DNA of 5,050 nucleotides from Spirochaetales bacterium (GTDB lineage: Bacteria; Spirochaetota; Spirochaetia; DSM-27196; SLST01). Of this stretch, positions 1-4,937 are shown in pieces. The notes under the pieces are model-generated. The model ran no database searches. It saw nothing but the letters and a program-made list of their open reading frames with translations, and was not told where the DNA came from. A program made the translations under genes and the position numbers. Every line of letters begins with the position of its first letter. The first letter of the stretch is position 1. The DNA is taken from contig DAOWMR010000246.1 of NCBI GenBank assembly GCA_030642995.1, positions 1 to 5,050 of the forward strand, in the 5' to 3' direction.

Positions 1-179
1 AGCATGCTGTCATCCTTCGAGAGAAAGACTTCCGACGGAATATCACGGACGGTACTCGTAATGGGGGCAATGGTGACTTCACCGAGGTAGTTCAACACGG
101 AATCTCGCGTCAGGATGACAACGGGCCTCTTCTTGTCCGGTCCGGCAAACTTGTACCAACGGATTTCGCCGTGTTTCAT
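1..179 (-). CDS. MazF/PemK-family endoribonuclease toxin (partial, C-terminus off the left edge)
   Basis: This is the toxin of a type II TA pair, a predicted ribosome-independent mRNA interferase. The 59 visible residues begin MKHGEIRWYKF and continue through KKRPVVILTRD and a segment ending TIAPITSTVRDIPSEV. This is the MazF/PemK N-terminal pattern: 'GEIxW' opening strand, 'RPVVIL' strand, then a 'VxPITS' strand followed by R and P. The family usually has about 105-120 residues, so roughly half is missing beyond position 1. The ATG start at 179 overlaps the antitoxin stop as ATGA, which implies translational coupling and transcription from the antitoxin promoter. MazF versus PemK/ChpK naming cannot be settled from this fragment. 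The family call is confident; the RNA cleavage specificity is unknown. Confidence 0.9.
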   Translation of the reverse strand, partial: MKHGEIRWYKFAGPDKKRPVVILTRDSVLNYLGEVTIAPITSTVRDIPSEVFLSKDDSM

Positions 180-409
180 TCCTCGCCCCACGACTGCTCC
201 CCTTCCCAGACCGAAAACTCACCAACTACCACCGGATCCCGCTCGTACCCCTTGCGGTGCTTGCTCTCCAGTTGTTCAATGCTGTACCGGGCGAGTGCTT
301 CACGAAGGGCTTTTCGCGTGAACGCGGAACGGCTCGTATGGATTCGTTTCGCAACACGGTCAACCTCCTTCACCAGCTCATCATCAAGGGTCATTTGAAC
401 GGTTTTCAA
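176..409 (-). CDS. Ribbon-helix-helix (CopG/MazE-like) antitoxin
   Basis: This 77-residue antitoxin is the partner of the MazF/PemK toxin immediately downstream. Residues 1-45 form a ribbon-helix-helix DNA-binding domain: an MKTVQMTLDDELV beta strand, a first helix (VKEVDRVAKR), the turn and 'SRSAFTRKALREAL' second helix. The acidic, Trp-containing tail (about 46-77, ending VWEGEQSWGEE) is the expected toxin-wrapping segment. The start is TTG at 409: GGAGG sits 7 bases upstream, whereas the internal ATG (codon 6, at 394) lies too far from it. The stop overlaps the toxin start (ATGA). It probably represses its own operon by binding the dyad at 423-458. The RHH fold is clear from sequence; binding to that dyad is inferred. 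Confidence 0.9.
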   Translation of the reverse strand: MKTVQMTLDDELVKEVDRVAKRIHTSRSAFTRKALREALARYSIEQLESKHRKGYERDPVVVGEFSVWEGEQSWGEE

Positions 410-422
410 TCACCTTCCTCCA

Positions 423-458
423 CAATGTGGATATGTATAGCTATGATAATCCACATTG
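423..458. promoter_or_regulatory. 36-bp dyad operator over the antitoxin promoter
   Basis: Perfect 10-bp arms CAATGTGGAT (423-432) and ATCCACATTG (449-458) flank a centred 8-bp palindrome ATAGCTAT (437-444). All share the axis 440.5, with only four mismatched base pairs in 36 bp. The element covers the -10 box, part of the spacer and the predicted transcription start, an ideal place for repression. RHH antitoxins bind such symmetric sites as tandem dimers, so self-repression by the 77-residue antitoxin is the natural inference. There is no T-tract, so it is not a terminator. Confidence 0.75.
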
Positions 459-471
459 CCGGTCCGGTCAA
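443..471 (-). promoter_or_regulatory. Sigma70-like promoter of the RHH-MazF operon
   Basis: Reading the minus strand, a -35 box TTGACC (471-466) is followed after exactly 17 bases by a -10 box TATCAT (448-443); each matches the consensus at 5 of 6 positions. Transcription would start near 436, giving a leader of about 27 bases that carries the GGAGG ribosome binding site just before the TTG start. The -10 box lies inside the dyad at 423-458. Confidence 0.75.
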
Positions 472-533
472 AGGGACGCGCTCGGTGTGAGCCGGCACGG
501 CGACATCTACAGAATCCGCCCTAATTCTTCCTT
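472..533. other. Intergenic spacer between the HepT stop and the RHH-MazF promoter
   Basis: I see no gene in this short stretch. No hairpin with a T-tract follows the HepT stop on the minus strand, so read-through from the ATPase-MntA-HepT operon into the TA promoter region is possible. A short imperfect palindrome around GCCGGC (about 491-496) is too small to interpret. Confidence 0.4.
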
Positions 534-1016
534 TCAGGCCGACAACTCACCCACAAAGGTCATGAAGCACGTGATATCTTCGGTAACCAGGGGATGGACC
601 TGCCGCATTTTTTTGATGAGAAAATCGATTCGGTCCCAGTCGTACTCAAGGCTGTAGTAGTACCTGTTGAAATGTCTGAACCGCCGGATTTCGTCCAGAC
701 ACGAGAAGGTTTCATCCCGTATGACTTCAACGCGCTCGCCTTTCACGGCGATGCACATGTTCCGCAAGAGATCCGCGTGCCAACGTTCTTTGGTCAACGA
801 GTTTTCGAAGAATTGCGAAATGCGAAAGAACATCGTCTCCAGGCACGTGTAGTAGGTGTCGATTATCCCGGCCAGGAGAACTGCCGCGCTCCGGCTTCTG
901 CCAAGTTTGGGTAGATCCTCGACGAGGCTCCGCTCGAAGAAGGAATGCACGCCGGTGAGCGCCTCCATTCCTTTGTCCAGTTCTCCCAGAAGTACGTCCG
1001 GATCAGTTCCGTTCAT
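534..1016 (-). CDS. HepT-like HEPN-domain protein (RHxxRxxY subfamily), putative toxin
   Basis: This 160-residue, largely helical protein is encoded directly downstream of an MntA-like nucleotidyltransferase and overlaps it by 14 bases. In the known MntA-HepT pairs, HepT is a HEPN RNase silenced when MntA adds AMP to a tyrosine next to the active site. The HEPN-type motif is at residues 111-121: RRFRHFNRYYY. Placed on the canonical RX4HXY pattern it gives R114, then Tyr119 where the catalytic His is expected, then Y121, the usual AMP-accepting Tyr position. H115 and R118 look like the RHxxRxxY pattern of a divergent HepT-like branch. The ATG at 1016 has AGGAAGG 7 bases upstream and is preferred over an upstream in-frame extension to 1073 that lies inside the neighbour gene. 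Family membership is well supported by motif and context; RNase activity is uncertain. Confidence 0.75.
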   Translation of the reverse strand: MNGTDPDVLLGELDKGMEALTGVHSFFERSLVEDLPKLGRSRSAAVLLAGIIDTYYTCLETMFFRISQFFENSLTKERWHADLLRNMCIAVKGERVEVIRDETFSCLDEIRRFRHFNRYYYSLEYDWDRIDFLIKKMRQVHPLVTEDITCFMTFVGELSA

Positions 1017-1377
1017 ACACAAGCCTTCCTTTGGACCGAATTGAGTCCGCGTGGGCGGGGCTGATCTTCTCAATTTCCACGATGTCGAGAGGGAACTCAG
1101 TCATGCTTTCCGCAACTCGTTCCAATTCCATGACATCCTGGATCGATCCCATTCCCTCCAGGGCGATATCTATGTCGGAATAGTCGGTAAACATCTCCTT
1201 CTGGAGAAGAGAACCCCACTGATAGATACGCCTGGGCTTGAACTGCTGTGTGATCATTCCGATAATCGCCTCACAATCCGCGGTGGCCTTCAAGAAGAGT
1301 TTTTCCCGCTCCTTTGCGGTCCTCTCTCGTCGCTTTCTGAGATTCTCCCTGGCTTCTTCAATGTCAAATGATCCCAC
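1003..1377 (-). CDS. MntA-like minimal nucleotidyltransferase, putative antitoxin
   Basis: This 124-residue protein of the DNA polymerase beta-like nucleotidyltransferase fold is predicted to transfer AMP from ATP to its HepT partner. Visible motifs are G55-S56, ten residues, then S67-D68-I-D70 (the GSX10DXD metal and nucleotide site) and a probable third carboxylate at D98 in FPLDIVEI. Residues 7-30 form a highly charged helix rich in R, K and E ahead of the core, which is not part of the minimal fold and could contact RNA or the partner. The start is GTG at 1377; GAGG overlapping the preceding stop lies 12 bases upstream, slightly far. The gene begins 14 bases after the ATPase stop and overlaps HepT, so the three are probably co-transcribed. 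Identification is firm for the fold and good for the antitoxin role. Confidence 0.85.
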   Translation of the reverse strand: MGSFDIEEARENLRKRRERTAKEREKLFLKATADCEAIIGMITQQFKPRRIYQWGSLLQKEMFTDYSDIDIALEGMGSIQDVMELERVAESMTEFPLDIVEIEKISPAHADSIRSKGRLVYERN

Positions 1378-1391
1378 GGTATTCGCTTACC

Positions 1392-2537
1392 TCACGCGCC
1401 TGCAGCTCCTCGACAAATCTCAAGATCCCGAATGGACACGGCTGTGACCTGGTCCGCCATCGGATAGGTCCGTTCGCCGGGATAGATCACAAACAGATGA
1501 TCAAGATTGAGGTCCTGTAGGACGTTGTGCATGGATCGACTCATTCGCGGAGCATCGGAGAGCTTCATCTCAGCCGCGCGGAGCCGGCCGTTTTTCTCCC
1601 ACAGGAGATCAACCTCAGCGCCGGCGTGTGTTCGGTAAAAGTAGAGCTCCTCAGACCGCTTGCCGATGATCCCGACGAGCTGCTCCAACGCAAAGCCTTC
1701 CCAGGACGCGGCGGCTTTGGGGTGCGACAGAACATCCCGCCGGTGCGTGAGGCCCAGAAGCGCGTGGAGCAGTCCGGTGTCCCGGACGTAAATCCTGGGA
1801 CGTTTCACCAGCCGCTTGCCGACATTGATGCTCCACGGCTGCAACAATCGTACCGTGAAGGTCCCTTCAAGGAGATCCAGGTAGTGCCGCACGGTTGTGT
1901 CCGACACTCCGAACGATCGCCCAATCTCAGAGAAGTTCGGAACCTGGCCTGAGTAGTGGGCCACCATCGTCCAGAACCGGCGAAGCGCACCAGGAGGCAA
2001 TGAAACGCCGTAAAAGGAGATATCTCGTTCCAGGTAAGTCTGGATGAATGCGTCCCGCCAGATGCGGCTGGTCTCACTGTCCTCCGCAAGAAAGGATCGC
2101 GGAAAACCTCCGCGAATCCAGAGTTGCTCCGCGGAATCGTGTCCGACATCCTCGAGCGAGAACCCGCCCAGATAATGGAATCCGATTCTACCCGCAAGTG
2201 TTTCAGCTCCGTGCCGCACCAGGTCGGGCGATGCACTTCCGAGAATCAGGAAACGCCGATCAACGGTCTCATCAGCGAGCACACGGAGCAGAGAAAACAA
2301 CGCCGGGTTTCGCTGAATCTCGTCAAGGACAATCAGCCCCCGAAGGGGTCCAAGCGCTCGTTGCGGCGCGTCAAACAAAATCTGATCGGCGGGACTCTCC
2401 AGGTCAAAGTAGTGATCTGCATGGAGTTGCCCGGCCAGAGTGGTTTTACCGGATTGCCGCGGCCCGAGCAACGCAACGACAGGAAAGATGCCCAGGAGCC
2501 GGCGAATGCGCTTTGTGTCACGATTTCGTGCTACCAT
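1392..2537 (-). CDS. AAA_14/DUF4143-family ATPase
   Basis: This 381-residue P-loop ATPase has the standard two-part layout of the widespread AAA_14/DUF4143 family, whose cellular role is poorly defined. Residues 25-32 are Walker A (GPRQSGKT), 68-73 Walker B (LIVLDE), 100-103 the GSAS sensor strand, and 142-148 the RGGFPRS segment. A winged-helix-like stretch follows (about 199-224, FSEIGRSFGVSDTTVRHYL). The C-terminal DUF4143 part carries E308, D310 and E323-M-K325, a spacing reminiscent of PD-(D/E)XK nuclease-type folds; catalytic activity is not established. Length is normal. The ATG at 2537 is nearly abutted by GGAAGG, too close for an ordinary ribosome site, and fits a leaderless transcript from the promoter at 2544-2572. 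It precedes MntA by 14 bases, so it appears to lead a three-gene operon. I infer no specific function. Confidence 0.9.
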   Translation of the reverse strand: MVARNRDTKRIRRLLGIFPVVALLGPRQSGKTTLAGQLHADHYFDLESPADQILFDAPQRALGPLRGLIVLDEIQRNPALFSLLRVLADETVDRRFLILGSASPDLVRHGAETLAGRIGFHYLGGFSLEDVGHDSAEQLWIRGGFPRSFLAEDSETSRIWRDAFIQTYLERDISFYGVSLPPGALRRFWTMVAHYSGQVPNFSEIGRSFGVSDTTVRHYLDLLEGTFTVRLLQPWSINVGKRLVKRPRIYVRDTGLLHALLGLTHRRDVLSHPKAAASWEGFALEQLVGIIGKRSEELYFYRTHAGAEVDLLWEKNGRLRAAEMKLSDAPRMSRSMHNVLQDLNLDHLFVIYPGERTYPMADQVTAVSIRDLEICRGAAGA

Positions 2538-2543
2538 CCTTCC

Positions 2544-2572
2544 ATTGTACGAGTTTGCCTTGAAGTTTCCAA
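2544..2572 (-). promoter_or_regulatory. Candidate promoter of the ATPase-MntA-HepT operon, possibly leaderless
   Basis: On the minus strand, TTGGAA (2572-2567; 4 of 6 matches to the -35 consensus) is followed after 17 bases by TACAAT (2549-2544; 5 of 6 matches to the -10). Only six bases, GGAAGG, separate the -10 from the ATG at 2537, so transcription would begin at or next to the start codon. The -35 lies inside the left arm of the inverted repeat at 2558-2594. Confidence 0.5.
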
Positions 2573-2594
2573 GCTACACTTGGAGATTTCAAGG
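2558..2594. repeat. 16-bp inverted repeat upstream of the ATPase operon, probable operator
   Basis: The arms CCTTGAAGTTTCCAAG (2558-2573) and CTTGGAGATTTCAAGG (2579-2594) flank the 5-base loop CTACA; 14 of 16 positions are complementary. In plus-strand RNA both mismatches become G-U wobbles, giving a continuous 16-bp stem. There is no T-tract on either side, so it is unlikely to be an intrinsic terminator. Its left arm includes the predicted -35 box, so a repressor site for the operon is the simplest reading. A plus-strand structured RNA is possible but otherwise unsupported. Confidence 0.65.
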
Positions 2595-2682
2595 TCGATC
2601 CCGCGACCGCAGACTCAGATGGCGAGTGCGAAGCGAATGGCCCGTCCGACGGCGACCCTCCTCTCCGGACGCGGAGCGGTAA
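2595..2682. other. Spacer between the HepT remnant and the ATPase operator
   Basis: I see no gene here. The minus-strand reading downstream of the HepT stop shows no family resemblance. A 6-bp stem (CGTCCG with CGGACG, around 2644-2673) has a long loop and no T-tract, so it does not qualify as a terminator. Confidence 0.35.
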
Positions 2683-2915
2683 TCAGTGCACCAATCTTGC
2701 CTTTCGAAACTGTTTGCAGGTGGTCGCAATTGACGGCGCAATCTCATACAGAATCTCGGGATTGATCTTTCATACTCATGGACTATCAGATTGCGGAAGC
2801 GGACCATGCCAAGGTAGGGTTCTGCATCTTCAAGAACACCCGGAACGACAAGCTTGCTTATCGCTTCCGCAGCACCGGCGACAGGCTCCGCGTTGTTCAG
2901 GACAGTCTCTCTCAC
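2683..2915 (-). pseudogene. HepT (DUF86-type) toxin remnant, N-terminally truncated and frameshifted
   Basis: Directly after the AbiEii stop, the minus strand encodes the C-terminal half of a classical HepT. The first frame reads VPGVLEDAEP, then GMVRFRNLIVHEYER, which contains the canonical RX4HXY HEPN motif (R-NLIV-H-E-Y). At about 2762-2770 the reading frame breaks, and the next frame continues seamlessly with INPEILYEIAPSIATT and ends LVH plus TGA at 2685-2683. One lost base (GAAAGATCAAT for an expected GAAAGAATCAAT-like sequence) restores the family pattern 'HxYERIDPEILYEI'. About 77 residues are recoverable against a family length near 110-140, and the usual N-terminal helices are absent. 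A GTG at 2915 exists but lacks a clear ribosome site. The remnant suggests an older MntA-HepT pair was disrupted here. A sequencing error could explain the frameshift but not the missing N-terminus. Confidence 0.75.
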
Positions 2916-2919
2916 CGGC

Positions 2920-3558
2920 TTACGCCAGCGATTCCAGAAGCTCTCCAACGATTTGCTCGTAGTCTTCACAGATGCCCTCAAGGAAGGCCGTGTCCGTAAC
3001 CGCGAGGGTTTGAAGCAACTCAACAGGGAACGATGTCAGCCGGTATTCCAAATCTTCCAGCTCCAGGGCACATTTGCGCTGGACAATGGGCAGCAGATTT
3101 GCGGGACTGACTTCATTCATCTGCATCAGTGTGCAGAGATCGAAAATGTCCTTTGGCTCGTCCCGTCCAAGGACCGCGCAAATTTTGTTGGCGAAGATGT
3201 TCGTCAGGTTATCCAGTCGATACTTGTGGCGGGATATCTGTGAGGCGCCGTGACGAAAGACCCGGTCGTTCACAAAATCGACATTGAGCATTCCGCCGGC
3301 AACAATCCTCACGAAATCCCGTGTATCTACAACTGTCTCATAGTCAAACCCGGTGTTGTTGAGGCGCTGCAGTGCGTTTCGAACATCGTCCCGGTAGAGA
3401 GCCGTTGCAGACGTAAACAGATCCAGATCATCCGAGTGTCTTTTCCGGGCATAGAAGCGGTGCAGACATGTTCCGCCCGTCAGATAGAATTCGGTCTCTC
3501 CGGAGAACAGTGCGTCAAGCACCTGGTCTTGAATGGCATAGAGCGACGCGTAGTCCAT
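2920..3558 (-). CDS. AbiEii/AbiGii-family nucleotidyltransferase toxin
   Basis: This 212-residue protein has the nucleotidyltransferase fold of the AbiEii/AbiGii family; characterised members (AbiEii, MenT) are the toxins of their pairs and bind GTP or modify tRNA. Visible motifs are G28-G29 in FYLTGGTCL, R40-H-S42-D43-D44-L-D46 (metal-binding acids), a third acid at D94 in LNVDFV, and the K125...R132...K136-D137-x-x-D140 segment in ANKICAVLGRDEPKDIFDL that typifies this family. A helical C-terminal part (about 145-212) is short, so the protein is at the small end of the family. The ATG at 3558 directly follows the upstream gene's TAG, with GGAG 7 bases before it, so translation is coupled. 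Substrate and toxicity are inferred from family only. Confidence 0.87.
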   Translation of the reverse strand: MDYASLYAIQDQVLDALFSGETEFYLTGGTCLHRFYARKRHSDDLDLFTSATALYRDDVRNALQRLNNTGFDYETVVDTRDFVRIVAGGMLNVDFVNDRVFRHGASQISRHKYRLDNLTNIFANKICAVLGRDEPKDIFDLCTLMQMNEVSPANLLPIVQRKCALELEDLEYRLTSFPVELLQTLAVTDTAFLEGICEDYEQIVGELLESLA

Positions 3559-3873
3559 CTACCGGCTCCACTGTCTCTCGGGCACGAGATCTCTTCGCCC
3601 CGAAAGGTTCGCGCGTATGAGCCGATGCCGGCGGTCGTTCCAGCGCGGCTGTCGTTCTGCGCGGTCCAACAGATTCCGGATACCCTCGGGCGAAAAGAGA
3701 ACCCGTATCAGGCGCGACGGATAGCGTGCATTGTCCGCGATTTTCCCGAACAAGAACCGGGAGAACTCCGAGTCGCCTGAGTTTAGCCGAGTCACGATGT
3801 CGGAGACCGAGAGGGCGTAGTCACCCCAGAAACATTCTCGCACCACTGTTTCCACAGCGTCTTCCTTCGTCAT
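3559..3873 (-). CDS. Small unnamed protein paired with the AbiEii nucleotidyltransferase, putative antitoxin
   Basis: I cannot assign this 104-residue protein to a named family. It begins MTKEDAVETVV, has an aromatic stretch ECFWGDYALSVSDIV, a predicted helix ending FLFGKIADNARYPSRL, and a basic C-terminus (RHRLIRANLSGRRDL) that could bind nucleic acid. It lacks an obvious N-terminal winged helix like that of AbiEi antitoxins. Its TAG stop touches the ATG of the nucleotidyltransferase, the arrangement expected of an antitoxin made first. The start chosen is ATG at 3873 because GGAG lies 5 bases upstream; the frame stays open to 3972, but that extension (WVDVGGESLQNVWK) has no such support. 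The antitoxin role rests on context alone. Confidence 0.75.
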   Translation of the reverse strand: MTKEDAVETVVRECFWGDYALSVSDIVTRLNSGDSEFSRFLFGKIADNARYPSRLIRVLFSPEGIRNLLDRAERQPRWNDRRHRLIRANLSGRRDLVPERQWSR

Positions 3874-3979
3874 ATGCTCTCCGTTCGCGGCGCGCGGGCT
3901 CGTCGGAACAACCTTCCAGACATTCTGCAGCGATTCGCCCCCTACGTCGACCCATGGTGGGTGCTTGCGCATATCGCTC
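3874..3979. other. Intergenic spacer between cysQ and the AbiEii pair
   Basis: The 106 bases hold the GGAG ribosome site of the small antitoxin-like gene (3882-3879) but no convincing -35/-10 pair on the minus strand and no hairpin with a T-tract after the cysQ stop. The downstream pair might therefore be read from the cysQ promoter, or its promoter may be unlike sigma70. Confidence 0.4.
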
Positions 3980-4900
3980 TCACCACCCCCGGGCCACGAA
4001 GTGCGGATTCACGAGACTTTCCTTGTTGTAGCGTAGCGGTTGAATGCCGGCGACGTCCACCGGGTCACCGGCCAGCCAATTGGGTATCGGATCGTGCCCA
4101 TCTCTGGGAGCCTGCCAGACTTCCCCGCCGGCGGCTTTCACTACTGCGTGGCCGGCGGCGGTGTCCCACTCCATCGTAGGACGGTTGCGAGGATAGATGC
4201 TCGCGCTACCCTCGGCAATGAGGCAGAGCTTCAATGAACTGCCGACGTGCAGGAGCTTCACGTCCTCGTAGCCGACCCCGATTGTTCGAACAAAGGAGCG
4301 CGTTCGTCGACCCATGTGGTGTCGGCTGGCAACGATGTTGATCCGTTCCTTTCCCGGTGCTGCGCCGGAGATGGGCTCGGCGCGACGGGCCGGGTCTGGG
4401 TCGGCAGGGGCGGCGTCCTCGAGCAGGAAGCGGTACGCACCGGGGTCGGGGAATCTGGTATCGCCGGGCGAAGCGGGGTCGCAGGGCTGGGGAATGCCCA
4501 CGTACGCTACCCGGCAGACCGGGCCGTAGACAACGCCAAAGACAGGCGCTCCGTTCTGCACGAGGCCGATGTTCACGGTGAACTCGCCGTTACCCTTGAT
4601 GAACTCCTTGGTGCCGTCCAACGGATCAACGAGCCAGAGCTCATCCCAATGCTTGCGTTCCGAGAACGGGATTTCCCGTCCCTCTTCGCTCAACACCGGA
4701 ACGTCCGGCGCCAGGGAGATGAGGCCCGCGTCAATCACGTCGTGGGCACGACGGTCGGCGAGGGTGAGCGGGCTATTGTCCGCCTTCCGCTGGATCTGAA
4801 GATCCTTGGCTTCGTAGACTTCGAGGATTACCTCGCCCGCTTCAACGGCAAGTTGAAGTACGGGGATGGCAAGGTCTGTTATCTCTTGGTGTGAAAGCAT
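3980..4900 (-). CDS. cysQ: 3'(2'),5'-bisphosphate nucleotidase CysQ
   Basis: This 306-residue enzyme of the inositol monophosphatase superfamily removes a phosphate from 3'-phosphoadenosine 5'-phosphate (PAP) to give AMP, clearing the by-product of sulfate activation in the cytoplasm. Motifs in order are K39-x-D41-xSPLTLAD (41-49), SEEG (71-74), the metal site D92-P-L-D95-G-T-K-E-F (92-100), GSSLKLC (220-226), E244-W-D246-TAAGHAV, and a CysQ-type end PLRYNKESLVNPHF. It is longer than the usual roughly 245-270 residues because of a Pro/Ala/Asp-rich insert at about 137-185 between the GVVYGPV strand and the INIVASR strand. No ribosome site precedes the ATG at 4900, and a TATATT box sits 12 bases upstream, so a very short leader is possible. 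It is the only metabolic gene in the window and no other sulfur gene is visible. Confidence 0.93.
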   Translation of the reverse strand: MLSHQEITDLAIPVLQLAVEAGEVILEVYEAKDLQIQRKADNSPLTLADRRAHDVIDAGLISLAPDVPVLSEEGREIPFSERKHWDELWLVDPLDGTKEFIKGNGEFTVNIGLVQNGAPVFGVVYGPVCRVAYVGIPQPCDPASPGDTRFPDPGAYRFLLEDAAPADPDPARRAEPISGAAPGKERINIVASRHHMGRRTRSFVRTIGVGYEDVKLLHVGSSLKLCLIAEGSASIYPRNRPTMEWDTAAGHAVVKAAGGEVWQAPRDGHDPIPNWLAGDPVDVAGIQPLRYNKESLVNPHFVARGW

Positions 4901-4937
4901 TCTGGATTAGTCAATATACATATGGTAGTATGTATGT
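4901..4937. promoter_or_regulatory. Divergent cysQ/antitoxin intergenic region with small dyad
   Basis: Only 37 bases separate the two divergent start codons, so both promoters and any operator must overlap each other or the coding ends. A dyad ATACATA (4916-4922) / TATGTAT (4929-4935) with a 6-base spacer is centred at 4925.5. For cysQ a weak pair TTCATA (4942-4937) and TATATT (4918-4913), 18 bases apart, can be drawn. For the plus-strand gene only poor matches exist (GTGAAA 4891-4896, TATACA 4915-4920). RHH antitoxin binding here is plausible. Confidence 0.45.

Noticed and set aside
2558..2594. The inverted repeat as a rho-independent terminator for the AbiEii operon.
   Set aside because: No T-tract follows it in the minus-strand direction, the stem has two A-C mismatches in that RNA, and it overlaps a promoter -35.
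2642..2673. Small GC hairpins (CCGTC-C-GACGG; CGTCCG/CGGACG) after the HepT remnant.
   Set aside because: The stems are short, with a one-base or 17-base loop and no T-tract; they are expected by chance in GC-rich sequence.
2048..2765. Long overlapping plus-strand open frames (171 and 213 codons) opposite the ATPase 5' half.
   Set aside because: Both lie across the Walker-motif-bearing ATPase and the operator region, with compositions typical of antisense frames in GC-rich DNA.
2589..3023. A 144-codon minus-strand frame taken as one intact gene.
   Set aside because: Its first third is an out-of-frame reading of AbiEii and its last third is arginine-rich out-of-frame sequence; only the middle matches HepT, and the match continues in another frame.
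3250..3780. A 176-codon plus-strand open frame opposite the AbiEii pair.
   Set aside because: It covers the catalytic part of AbiEii in antisense and has no recognisable family pattern.
3874..3972. N-terminal extension of the small AbiEii partner to 3972.
   Set aside because: The internal ATG at 3873 has a well-placed GGAG and the natural distance to its neighbour; the extension lacks such support.
4247..4894. A 215-codon open frame on the plus strand opposite cysQ.
   Set aside because: It is the antisense shadow of cysQ, which has complete family motifs; the plus-strand translation shows no recognisable domain.
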